Below, in pieces: positions 21,583 through 28,101 of a DNA stretch of 39,341 bases. Origin of the DNA: a virus. Below the pieces are notes generated by a model. That model saw only the letters and a list, made by a program, of their open reading frames with translations. It ran no database searches and was not told the DNA's origin. Position 1 is the first letter of the stretch; each line of letters opens with the position of its first letter. The DNA lies in the IMG/VR virus record IMGVR_UViG_3300042896_000391, positions 1-39,341 of that record; one strand, written 5' to 3'. A program made the position numbers and the translations under genes.

Positions 21583-21848
21583 ACATCAGCTTCACCGAAA
21601 CCCGCGCCCGTAGCGACGACCCGCAAACCTCAAAAGATGCCGCCAAACACGCCTCCAGCGCCAAGGCTGCACAAGAGCGCATCGCCATTTTTCAAAGTCT
21701 TCAACGTGGCCCCAAGAATGCACGACAGATTGCGGCGGATACAGGGATTGATTACATCGTGGTGCAGCGACGCAAAGGCGAGGTGGCAGGCATTGAGCCG
21801 ACTGGTCAGCGCCTGGATGGTTGCGCTGTTTGGGCGGTGGTGAACTGA
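21579..21848 (+). CDS. Small winged-helix-like early protein
   Basis: This 89-residue protein begins with FTETRARSDDPQTSKDAAKH, a motif common at the start of phage winged-helix proteins preceding replication genes. A predicted helix-turn-helix follows (GPKNARQIAADTGIDYIVV, then RRKGEVAGIEPTGQRLDG). It lies directly before the initiator gene. A regulatory or replication-accessory role is inferred. Confidence 0.65.
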   Translation: MNISFTETRARSDDPQTSKDAAKHASSAKAAQERIAIFQSLQRGPKNARQIAADTGIDYIVVQRRKGEVAGIEPTGQRLDGCAVWAVVN

Positions 21849-21849
21849 T

Positions 21850-22698
21850 ATGGCTGGCGATTGGATCAAGATGCGTAGCAACCTGTGGGATGACCCACGC
21901 GTGACCCGTTTGGCCGATATGACTGATTCATCAGAGGCTGCGGTTGTTGGTGGCTTGTACTGGCTGTGGGCTACTGCCGACCAGCACAGCACTGACGGAA
22001 TCATGCCGGGCTTGTCCTTGAGGGGAGTTGACCGTAAGACAGGTATTCAAGGACTTGGTGAGGCTTTGTGCGCGGTTGGTTGGCTTGCTGACCATCCTGG
22101 TGGTGTACGAGTCGCAAAGTTTGAAGAGCATAACGGCGACTCAGCAAAAAAACGCTGTCAGACAGCGAAAAGGGTGGCAAATCACAAAGTCGCTAACGCT
22201 GAGGTAACGCAACCAGCGTTAGCGAATGAGCAGGAGAGCGTTAGCACTGCGTTACCTAGAGAAAGAGAAGATATAGAGAAAGAGAAAGAGATAGATAAGA
22301 AGAAGATAAAGAAAGAAGACAGCGCTTCGCTTGCCCCTATCGGGGTGTCAGAGACAGTCTGGGAAGACTTTCTCAAAATTCGTCGGGCCAAAAAATCCCC
22401 GATGACGAACACAGCACTCGCCGGAATCATTCGGGAGGCTGACAAAGCTGGGTACTCGCTGGAGCAAGCCCTGAAAACCTGCTGCGAACGCGGCTGGGTT
22501 GGTTTCAAAGCCGAATGGGTGGCCGACAAAACCCAGAACTCTTCGACCTCCGTGCAGCCTCTCAGCTTCGCCGAAAGGGATGAGCTAGCACGACGTACCA
22601 AGTGGGAGGAAATGACGGGACGTAGGTGGCCTACAAGCCCTGCAAATGGCATTGACGTTTACGACATGGAAACCCAAACGCTGGAGATTGCACGATGA
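21850..22698 (+). CDS. Replication initiator-like protein (O-like, iteron-containing gene)
   Basis: This 282-residue protein has an N-terminal domain of about 100 residues (MAGDWIKMRSNLWDDPRVTR, LYWLWATADQHSTDG, LGEALCAVGWLADH) typical of phage replisome organisers. A linker with a charged stretch (EREDIEKEKEIDKKKIKKED) and a C-terminal helical domain (FLKIRRAKKSPMTNTALAGI) follow. Iterons and a purine-rich AT-rich tract lie in the DNA coding for the linker, the arrangement of lambda O and its origin. The P-like gene overlaps its stop. It would bind the iterons and load the replisome via P. Confidence 0.75.
   Translation: MAGDWIKMRSNLWDDPRVTRLADMTDSSEAAVVGGLYWLWATADQHSTDGIMPGLSLRGVDRKTGIQGLGEALCAVGWLADHPGGVRVAKFEEHNGDSAKKRCQTAKRVANHKVANAEVTQPALANEQESVSTALPREREDIEKEKEIDKKKIKKEDSASLAPIGVSETVWEDFLKIRRAKKSPMTNTALAGIIREADKAGYSLEQALKTCCERGWVGFKAEWVADKTQNSSTSVQPLSFAERDELARRTKWEEMTGRRWPTSPANGIDVYDMETQTLEIAR
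22153..22167. repeat. Perfect inverted repeat near the origin iterons
   Basis: CGCTGTC and GACAGCG flank a single base, giving a 15-bp palindrome inside the initiator gene, 25 bases before the first iteron. It could be an extra protein-binding site at the origin. Confidence 0.6.
22192..22320. other. Candidate replication origin (iterons plus AT-rich tract)
   Basis: Five copies of GCGTTA[GC]C occur in 65 bp: two inverted (22192-22199, 22203-22210) and three direct (22216-22223, 22238-22245, 22249-22256). Next comes a purine-only-like run rich in A and G (about 22258-22320), suited to unwinding. It lies inside the initiator gene, as in lambda. Confidence 0.7.
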
Positions 22699-23138
22699 GC
22701 CTGCCGACTAAAGCCATTGACCGTTTGTTTGAGCGCTTGGCCGCGACTTATGGCGCAGCCTGGACACGCCAGTGGGCTGATGTTCCGATGTCTGACGCCA
22801 AGACAGCATGGGCGCATGAACTCTCAGGCTACGGGAACCGCCTTGACGTACTGGCATGGGCGCTTGAGAACTTGCCAGAACGCTGCCCGAACGTGATTGA
22901 GTTTCGCAACATGTGCCGCCGTGCGCCTGCACCAGACTTGCCGCGCTTGCCAGAACCCAAGGCAGACCCGGAACGACTCAAGGCGGAGCTGTCAAAGCTG
23001 GGTGAGATTCGCGCACAAGTGGCCAAGTCGTCAACTGATGGCCGCGATTGGGCAGGGCGCATTTTGGCCAAGAAAAAAAGCACCGTGAGCGCTTACGCAT
23101 GGAAGTGTGCAGAGCAGGCAATGGGGATGCAGTCATGA
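22695..23138 (+). CDS. P-like helicase-loading replication protein
   Basis: This 147-residue protein overlaps the initiator stop. Features are AIDRLFERLAATYGAAWTRQ, KTAWAHELSGYGNRLDVLAW and ALENLPERCPNVIEFRNMCR, a pattern I associate with lambda P-type replication proteins. Such proteins bring the host DnaB helicase to the initiator-origin complex. The C-terminal region is helical and Lys-rich. Gene order O-like then P-like supports the role. Confidence 0.75.
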   Translation: MSLPTKAIDRLFERLAATYGAAWTRQWADVPMSDAKTAWAHELSGYGNRLDVLAWALENLPERCPNVIEFRNMCRRAPAPDLPRLPEPKADPERLKAELSKLGEIRAQVAKSSTDGRDWAGRILAKKKSTVSAYAWKCAEQAMGMQS

Positions 23139-23344
23139 ACGCCGCGAAATCACTTCGCAGGCCTGATGTTGACGAAACAGGGTTGAGTGCTGAAGAAATC
23201 GAAGTAGCTATCAAGCTGAGATTAGTTGATGACGACGACGAACTAGATCTGTGGCCGCCAAAGCAGCGATTCATTCCCGCAGGCTGGGGCATCAGGAGCA
23301 AGGGATTGCGATACGCGCATCCATTTGATGGGTTGGCAACTTGA
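23135..23344 (+). CDS. Small early protein, function unknown
   Basis: This 69-residue protein overlaps the P-like stop (ATGA). It contains LSAEEIEVAIKLRLVDDDDE and a C-terminal basic-aromatic segment (WPPKQRFIPAGWGIRSKGL). The acidic helix followed by an aromatic tail is distinctive, but I do not recognise a family. Confidence 0.6.
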   Translation: MNAAKSLRRPDVDETGLSAEEIEVAIKLRLVDDDDELDLWPPKQRFIPAGWGIRSKGLRYAHPFDGLAT

Positions 23345-23532
23345 ATGACACCGAAGAACACCGCCATCAATGTGAAGTCCGCCACTACCTTGCACTTGCC
23401 AGGCGGCAGGGTCTTGGCTGGTTTAAAGCGTTTGTCGTTGGCTGGAAGCGCTGGCCTGATTCAAAACTGCAGCGTGATTTTTGGGCGCAATGGAAAGCCG
23501 GGAACAGCGGCAAACATGGGGAGTGGTTGTGA
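23341..23532 (+). CDS. Small Trp-rich early protein, function unknown
   Basis: This 63-residue protein starts at a TTG overlapping the upstream TGA. It reads EHRHQCEVRHYLALARRQGL, GWFKAFVVGWKRWPDSKL, WAQWKAGNSGKHGEWL. The HQCEVR start and the run of spaced Trp residues match a small phage protein I know only as hypothetical. A competing frame at 23345 lacks such features. Its stop overlaps the GTG start of the methyltransferase. Confidence 0.6.
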   Translation: MNDTEEHRHQCEVRHYLALARRQGLGWFKAFVVGWKRWPDSKLQRDFWAQWKAGNSGKHGEWL

Positions 23533-24425
23533 ATGAATTTAGAACAATGCATCTTTTCGCGGGACACGGAGGAGGGCTGCTTGCCGACCTCATTCTCGGC
23601 CACCGACCAGTTGTCGCTGTTGAGTGGGATGGATACGCCTGCCAAGTCCTCAGAGAGCGAGCTGCCGATGGATGGTTCCCCGGCCTGCGAGTGCATGAAG
23701 GGGATGTCAGCCTGTTCGACCCATCCGAGTACGCCGGAAGCGTGGATTGCATCCATGCGGGATTCCCTTGCCAGGACATTAGCGTCGCTGGAAAGCAGGC
23801 AGGTGTATCTGAGGGAACCCGATCAGGTCTTTACAGAGAAGTCTTGCGCATCGCTGGCGTGGTTCGACCAAAGCAGCTCTTCTTGGAAAACGTATCAGCA
23901 ATCCTTAGTAACGGGCTGGGAACAGTACTCGGAGACCTGGCCGCGTTGGGGTATGACTGCCGGTGGCTCTGCATACGCGCATCCGATGTCGGAGCGCCGC
24001 ATCACCGAGACCGATGGTTCGCACTGGCTACCCACACCGACAGCGACAGCAAATCAAATGGCTCCATCAATGCAGAAGCATCGAGGATGCCGGAATTTGA
24101 TCTTGCCAACGCCAACGACGATAGATGCTGGGACGGGTCGGTTCAATACATCAATCGGCGGGACTCCGCGTCCGACTCTGGCGCTGATGGCCAGGAAGAA
24201 CTTGTGGCCCACGCCGACAGCGCACAACGCAAAGGAAACGGGAGCGCCTTCTCAGATGGAGCGCAAGACAGTGCAGCTTGGGGATTTAGTTGGTGGGAGT
24301 CTGAACCCGCAATTTGTCGAGTGGCTCATGGGATTCCCCATCGGGTTCACCGACTCAAAGGGTTGGGTAATGCCCAAGTCCCGCTCCAAGCCGCAACAGC
24401 CTACCGCTTGCTCGGAGGGCGTTGA
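23529..24425 (+). CDS. DNA cytosine-5 methyltransferase (overlaps a co-extensive second gene)
   Basis: This 298-residue enzyme would transfer methyl from SAM to C5 of cytosine in a short DNA site. Visible motifs in order: I HLFAGHGGG (8-16), IV GFPCQDIS with catalytic Cys81, VI ENV (120-122), VIII HHRDRW (158-163), then a low-complexity target region, and IX-X GLGNAQVPLQAATAYRLL near the end. The GTG start at 23529 overlaps the previous stop, with GGGGAG about six bases before. It probably protects phage DNA from host restriction or marks it. No restriction partner is present. The +1 frame carries a second ORF for its full length. Confidence 0.88.
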   Translation: MNEFRTMHLFAGHGGGLLADLILGHRPVVAVEWDGYACQVLRERAADGWFPGLRVHEGDVSLFDPSEYAGSVDCIHAGFPCQDISVAGKQAGVSEGTRSGLYREVLRIAGVVRPKQLFLENVSAILSNGLGTVLGDLAALGYDCRWLCIRASDVGAPHHRDRWFALATHTDSDSKSNGSINAEASRMPEFDLANANDDRCWDGSVQYINRRDSASDSGADGQEELVAHADSAQRKGNGSAFSDGAQDSAAWGFSWWESEPAICRVAHGIPHRVHRLKGLGNAQVPLQAATAYRLLGGR

Positions 24426-24429
24426 GTGA
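23533..24429 (+). CDS. Overprinted protein with LPTPTA and LNPQFVEWLMG motifs, co-extensive with the methyltransferase
   Basis: This 298-residue ORF in the +1 frame begins four bases after the methyltransferase start and ends four bases after its stop. The two ORFs are both 897 nt, and the same GGGGAG lies nine to ten bases before this ATG. It contains SETWPRWGM, ERRITETDGSHWLPTPTA, two more such motifs (LPTPTT, WPTPTA) and SLNPQFVEWLMGFPIGFTD. I recall these from phage proteins that also occur alone. The three PTPT motifs coincide with ATHTDS, LANAND and VAHADS in the other frame. Function unknown; being encoded with a methyltransferase suggests a partner role. Confidence 0.65.
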   Translation: MNLEQCIFSRDTEEGCLPTSFSATDQLSLLSGMDTPAKSSESELPMDGSPACECMKGMSACSTHPSTPEAWIASMRDSLARTLASLESRQVYLREPDQVFTEKSCASLAWFDQSSSSWKTYQQSLVTGWEQYSETWPRWGMTAGGSAYAHPMSERRITETDGSHWLPTPTATANQMAPSMQKHRGCRNLILPTPTTIDAGTGRFNTSIGGTPRPTLALMARKNLWPTPTAHNAKETGAPSQMERKTVQLGDLVGGSLNPQFVEWLMGFPIGFTDSKGWVMPKSRSKPQQPTACSEGVE

Positions 24430-25007
24430 TTGCCAATTCCGCCAAGCCAAAGACTTGCAAAGTCTGTAAAACCAAGTTCCACCCAGCCCGCCCGCTGGCT
24501 GTGGCTTGTTCTCCGCTGTGCGCTTTGGAGCATGGCCGCGCACAGACGGCAAAGAAAGCCGCCAAAGCTGCATCAGACGAGAGAAAACAGACGCGTGAAA
24601 AGCTGGACGCACTGCGTACACAGCCGCAACTCAAAGCACTGGCGCAGAAAGCTTTCAACGGCTTTATCCGTGCGCGTGACGCTGGCAAAGCTTGCATCTC
24701 TTGCAATACGCGCCTACCTCACGAGGCTATCGGCGGGGCGTTTGACGCTGGGCACTACCGAAGCGTTGGCTCGGCTCCGCATATGCGCTTTGTTGAGGAC
24801 AACTGCCACGGGCAATGCAAGCACTGCAACCGCTATCTGGCTGGAAACCACGTTGCTTATCGGGGCGGGTTGCTGATTCGCATTGGGCAAAGGGCGCTGG
24901 AGTTGCTGGAGTCAGACCAGACGCTACGCAAGTACACGAAGGAGGGCTTGATTGAGATAGCCCGGTACTACAGAGAAGAAACCAAGAAACTGAAGGGGCA
25001 GGGATGA
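24426..25007 (+). CDS. ninG: NinG/Rap-like recombination endonuclease
   Basis: This 193-residue protein starts at a GTG overlapping the stop of the overprinted ORF. An N-terminal zinc ribbon-like set (CKVCKTKF, CSPLCA) is followed by a helical, basic region. The conserved NinG core comes next: ACISCNTRLP, FDAGHYRSVGSAPHMRF, NCHGQCKHCNRYLAGN, YRGGLLIRIG. Rap cleaves branched recombination intermediates such as D-loops and Holliday junctions. It would work with ERF and NinB. Confidence 0.9.
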   Translation: MIANSAKPKTCKVCKTKFHPARPLAVACSPLCALEHGRAQTAKKAAKAASDERKQTREKLDALRTQPQLKALAQKAFNGFIRARDAGKACISCNTRLPHEAIGGAFDAGHYRSVGSAPHMRFVEDNCHGQCKHCNRYLAGNHVAYRGGLLIRIGQRALELLESDQTLRKYTKEGLIEIARYYREETKKLKGQG

Positions 25008-25666
25008 CGTATCAAAAGAAAGTCGTGATTGGCGATGCAACCTTGTACTTGGGCGATTGCATGGAAATCCTGCCAACGCTGGACAAGGTGGATGCGGTGA
25101 TTACTGACCCGCCTTACGGAATTAGTGCAAACAAGCAAACTCTTGGCAAGGGCAAAAAACAATTTGAGCGAGGTGGGGATTGGGATGAATCTGCACCTGA
25201 ACTTGCATTGTGCTTTTCTGCAGCTGATTTTCTTTGCTTTTGGGGTGGCAACTATTTTGCAGATCAGTTGCCGGTAACAAATGATTGGTTGATTTGGCAC
25301 AAAGTAAACGATGGCCGAAGTTTTTCCGAGTGTGAAATGGCGTGGTCAAATTTTGGGCGGCAAACGCGCCATCTTTCTCATCATTGGTCAGGTGAAGAAA
25401 AGGCGCATCCAACTCAAAAGCCTTTGCCGGTGATGCTTTGGTGCATTGAGCAGTCTGGTCGGGCTATGTCAATTCTTGACCCATTTATGGGAAGCGGCAC
25501 AACAGGCGTAGCGGCCCTCCAACTGGGCCGCAAATTCATCGGCATCGAGCGCGAAGAGAAGTATTTCGACATTGCCTGCCGCCGCATAAAGCAAGCCTAC
25601 AACCAGCGCCCCCTGTTTGAGCCTGAGCCCATCCGAAAACCTGAGCAAATGGGGTTTGAGGCATGA
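25004..25666 (+). CDS. DNA methyltransferase with DPPY motif (N6-adenine or N4-cytosine type)
   Basis: This 220-residue enzyme has motif IV DPPYGI near residues 35-40 and, C-terminal to it, HPTQKPLPVM and the SAM motif DPFMGSGTTGVAAL. That order is typical of beta-class amino-methyltransferases. DPPY favours adenine N6 methylation. The codons are less GC-rich than in neighbouring genes, hinting at separate acquisition. It overlaps both neighbours by four bases. The target site is not readable. Confidence 0.88.
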   Translation: MTYQKKVVIGDATLYLGDCMEILPTLDKVDAVITDPPYGISANKQTLGKGKKQFERGGDWDESAPELALCFSAADFLCFWGGNYFADQLPVTNDWLIWHKVNDGRSFSECEMAWSNFGRQTRHLSHHWSGEEKAHPTQKPLPVMLWCIEQSGRAMSILDPFMGSGTTGVAALQLGRKFIGIEREEKYFDIACRRIKQAYNQRPLFEPEPIRKPEQMGFEA

Positions 25667-26001
25667 CAGAACGAGACCCAAACGGGCTAGACGCCCATTC
25701 CCCGGGCGCAAAGCTCGATGAGGGCAAGACGATGCCTTGGCTTTGTATTGCAGGCTTTGCCAATGCTCTTAATGCCGTCGCTGATGTGACGACAAAGGGC
25801 GCAAAGAAGTACACGCCGGACGGCTGGAAGACTGTGCAGGATGGTGAGGCTCGATACATGGAAGCTTTTGGGCGGCACATGCTGGCTTTGGCCGGTGGTG
25901 AGGAAATCGACAGCGATACCGGCTCTAGACACAAGGCGCAGATGGTTTGGAATCTGCTGGCTTCGCTGGAATTACAGATTCGCCGGGAGACAGGGCAATG
26001 A
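25663..26001 (+). CDS. dATP/dGTP diphosphohydrolase N-terminal-like protein
   Basis: This 112-residue protein matches a pattern I associate with phage dNTP-pyrophosphohydrolase N-terminal domains: GAKLDEGKTMPWL, ADVTTKGAKKYTPDGWKT, YMEAFGRHMLALAGGEEID, and a helix with MVWNLLASLELQ. Helical and rich in Glu/His, it could act on the dNTP pool. No PurZ or other modified-base gene is nearby. The substrate is unproven. Confidence 0.65.
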   Translation: MTERDPNGLDAHSPGAKLDEGKTMPWLCIAGFANALNAVADVTTKGAKKYTPDGWKTVQDGEARYMEAFGRHMLALAGGEEIDSDTGSRHKAQMVWNLLASLELQIRRETGQ

Positions 26002-26405
26002 GCAGCCTGACGATTGAGCTGTTTAACCGCCAGCAAGCCTGGGCAGTCATCAAAGCCGAGGTGTACCCATTCCTGACGCGCTGGCTGCAAGACGGTAAGC
26101 GTCTGGTGCTGACTATCAAGCTACGCAAGCGCACCCCAAAGCAAAACCGTCGCTACTGGGGCAAAGGCGTGCTCGCTCAAATCACCGAGCAAGTGGTGGT
26201 GAACGGCCAAATGTTTGACGCTGAGACATGGCATGAGCAATTCAAGCGCCAGTTCATCGGCGTCATTCCTATGCCGGACGGCGGCGTCAAGGGCATGAGT
26301 TCAGCGGACTTGAGTACAGCGGAATTTAGCGAGTTCTGTACGCAGGTTGAGGCATACGCAGCCACTACCTTGGGCGTTACTTTTTATGACTTGGAGGCAG
26401 CATGA
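25998..26405 (+). CDS. ninB: NinB-like recombination protein
   Basis: This 135-residue protein starts at the ATG at 25998, overlapping the upstream stop; a longer frame lies inside that gene. The pattern LRKRTPKQNRRYWGKGVLAQ, FDAETWHEQFKRQFIGV, and STAEFSEFCTQVEAYAATTL is that of NinB (lambda Orf). NinB binds single-stranded DNA and helps load recombination proteins. It complements ERF, the SSB-like protein and NinG. Confidence 0.9.
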   Translation: MSSLTIELFNRQQAWAVIKAEVYPFLTRWLQDGKRLVLTIKLRKRTPKQNRRYWGKGVLAQITEQVVVNGQMFDAETWHEQFKRQFIGVIPMPDGGVKGMSSADLSTAEFSEFCTQVEAYAATTLGVTFYDLEAA

Positions 26406-26629
26406 CTAAAGAAGACATCATCCGCATGGCGAGGGAGGCATCAGCGGGGAACGAACACAGGAATGTTTACTTTGAGCTGGAGGTCGAGGAATTGGAAGCC
26501 TTCGCCGCCCTTGTTGCCGCTGCCGAGCGCGAGGCGTGTGCGAAGGTGGCCGGTGTTGCACTTTTGGGGGCAGAACGAGTGCTGACAAATCGTGTGCTAA
26601 AGGCCATCCTCGCAAGGGGCCAAGCATGA
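26402..26629 (+). CDS. Small early protein (MTKEDIIRMAREA family), function unknown
   Basis: This 75-residue helical protein begins MTKEDIIRMAREASAGNEHR and contains LEAFAALVAAAEREACAKVA, a sequence type seen very often in phage early regions. It overlaps both neighbouring genes by four bases. No function is known to me. Confidence 0.65.
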   Translation: MTKEDIIRMAREASAGNEHRNVYFELEVEELEAFAALVAAAEREACAKVAGVALLGAERVLTNRVLKAILARGQA

Positions 26630-27081
26630 AAAAGCAATGTAAACGCCGCATCTGGTCTTTGGTTAACCCGATAACTTATGCCATGCAAGGCGCTGCCATC
26701 ACCCCGCAGCAGGAGCTAAACAAGCTCCGAAACCGTGAACTCATGGCGATTGAGGCGTTTGTCAAAGGAACAGCAACACTGCGGGAATGGCACGACATGA
26801 CGGCCATGCTCAACCTAGCTGAAACGATGGCGCGGGACGGCATTGGCCCGGAAGTGCTGCCTGTCTGTGAAGAGGCGCAGGAGCATCTAACGCAAGCGGC
26901 AAGACGGTTTGAGCGAGTCAAGAAGATGGGCACAACTGGGCTGGGCATTCAATGCTTCAGGGATTTATACGAGTACCACGACTTGCAACGCTCAAGCATC
27001 AGCCGCGGTGAGCTTGAAAAACTGATTACCAAGACGCTCAAACGAATCAAGTCCAAAGCGCCGGAGGTGGTCGAGCTATGA
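26626..27081 (+). CDS. Conserved phage protein, function unknown
   Basis: This 151-residue protein starts at the ATG at 26626, overlapping the previous stop. It has a basic start (MKKQCKRRIWSLVNPITYAM), then GAAITPQQELNKLRNRELMA, TLREWHDMTAMLNLAETMAR, and a helical C-terminus. I have seen this type near late-regulator positions in betaproteobacterial phages, annotated only as hypothetical. An antitermination role is possible but unsupported. Confidence 0.65.
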   Translation: MKKQCKRRIWSLVNPITYAMQGAAITPQQELNKLRNRELMAIEAFVKGTATLREWHDMTAMLNLAETMARDGIGPEVLPVCEEAQEHLTQAARRFERVKKMGTTGLGIQCFRDLYEYHDLQRSSISRGELEKLITKTLKRIKSKAPEVVEL

Positions 27082-27296
27082 GCCAAAAGAAACGCGTGAA
27101 CGACTATTTCAACCAGCACCCCAAGGCATCAACAGATGACGCCGCCAAGGCGTTGGGGCTGACCCGCAAGCAAGTGCGCAATGCAATGGACTCACGCAAA
27201 GCCGGGGAAGTTGAGGCTATCCCCCGAAGCGTAAAGGTTGCCCAGGCTTTGGCTGTGCGCACATCAAGCTTTGCACTTCATTCAGTTTGGCAATGA
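27078..27296 (+). CDS. Small HTH protein at the end of the early operon
   Basis: This 72-residue protein has a clear helix-turn-helix: ASTDDAAKALGLTRKQVRNA followed by a short basic stretch. A preceding DYFNQHPK is typical of winged-helix regulators that bind DNA after a short helix. It is the last gene of the coupled rightward chain, and may control the following divergent region or late genes. Confidence 0.65.
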   Translation: MSQKKRVNDYFNQHPKASTDDAAKALGLTRKQVRNAMDSRKAGEVEAIPRSVKVAQALAVRTSSFALHSVWQ

Positions 27297-27308
27297 GATG
27301 GTTGCAAG

Positions 27309-27539
27309 TCAACCTGCCGAGCATTGGGTTGACTTCTTCATTTCACTTTTAGCCGGTAGCAGTTCATCCAAGCTCAAGGCGCCTTGAGAGTGGTGCACAA
27401 GCTTTCGGGCCAACTCTACGCCTGGACGCTTTCGCTTGTGAGCCAAGTGCTTCCAGTAGTCGTAACTGGTGCCAACCTCTGCACACAGCACCAAAATCCG
27501 CTCCCGGCCTTGCTGCTTCCAATACTGCATTGCGTCCAT
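27309..27539 (-). CDS. YdaS/Cro-like HTH regulator, second regulatory node
   Basis: This protein of about 76 residues starts at the ATG at 27539 with GGGG upstream; the alternative at 27569 would start almost at the predicted transcript end. It reads MDAMQYWKQQGRERILVLCA, EVGTSYDYWKHLAHKRKRPG and VELARKLVHHSQGALSL, a Cro/YdaS-type HTH. It is transcribed against the early operon and divergent from the gene at 27694. It likely represses itself, its divergent partner or the late switch. Confidence 0.7.
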   Translation of the reverse strand: MDAMQYWKQQGRERILVLCAEVGTSYDYWKHLAHKRKRPGVELARKLVHHSQGALSLDELLPAKSEMKKSTQCSAG

Positions 27540-27573
27540 GCGCCCCGTCCCGTAGTTGTTTAAAAACATCTAT

Positions 27574-27602
27574 ACAGTACCAAATAAGTCGCACTAGTGC
27601 AA
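27574..27602 (-). promoter_or_regulatory. Promoter of the minus-strand regulator, with operator-like elements
   Basis: The minus strand has TTGCAC (27602-27597), 17 bases, TACTGT (27579-27574). A perfect palindrome GCACTAGTGC (27591-27600) overlaps the -35. AGTACCAAATAAGTCG on the plus strand (27576-27591) shares nine consecutive bases, GTACCAAAT, with the operator upstream of the cI repressor. Confidence 0.55.
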
Positions 27603-27693
27603 CCAATTTGGGCACAATGGAGGCTGTTTCCTACAGAAAAGCGACCAGCTTGATGTTAGAAACACAAAACCACCACCAGAAAAAGGCTACCTA

Positions 27694-28101
27694 ATGGACA
27701 CGGCAACTATTCGCCACATCAACTTTATGGCGTTGTACAAGGCTTTCCGCGATGAGCGTTCACACCTTCCAGAACGAGGGATGCTTAAGCTGTTTGCCGA
27801 GGAAGTCGAAATTTCAGACCGCTACCTTTCGCACCTCAAGCACAACCGGAAAAACATCGGCGCGGCCATTGCCCGGCAGATAGAGGACCGGCTACATTTG
27901 TCCCATGGGTGGATGGATAACAGGCACGACCAGCCAGCCACAACACAGCCAGCAGACGAACTTGAGGCTAACTTTTTATCAACTGCCCAGGCTCTGTATC
28001 GGTCGGCACCAGCAGAGGCTAGAGCCATGATGCTGGAGTTCTTGAAACGCAAGTTAGAACCGGAGCCAGTCGCCAATGAGCCAAAAAGACGCAGACGATG
28101 A
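27694..28101 (+). CDS. HTH regulator of the second divergent pair
   Basis: This 135-residue protein has an N-terminal domain resembling repressor HTHs: FAEEVEISDRYLSHLKHNRK followed by IARQIEDRLHLSHGWMD. A C-terminal helical region (STAQALYRSAPAEARAMMLE) lacks peptidase residues, so it is not a LexA-type repressor. AAAAGG lies seven bases before the ATG. Being the last larger gene before the late promoter, it may act like a late-switch regulator, though nothing shows Q-type antitermination. Confidence 0.7.
   Translation: MDTATIRHINFMALYKAFRDERSHLPERGMLKLFAEEVEISDRYLSHLKHNRKNIGAAIARQIEDRLHLSHGWMDNRHDQPATTQPADELEANFLSTAQALYRSAPAEARAMMLEFLKRKLEPEPVANEPKRRRR

Noticed and set aside
23345-23536. 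Alternative plus-strand ORF starting ATG at 23345
   Set aside because: It overlaps the TTG-started ORF at 23341-23532, which has conserved-looking HQCEVR and spaced Trp residues; the alternative has none and would disturb the coupled spacing.
25663-26001. Z-genome (2-aminoadenine) biosynthesis locus
   Set aside because: The diphosphohydrolase-like domain alone is not enough; no PurZ, DatZ or specialised polymerase is seen.
27694-28101. Q-type late antiterminator
   Set aside because: The protein has an ordinary HTH and no recognisable Q-like features; the position is suggestive but the sequence is not.
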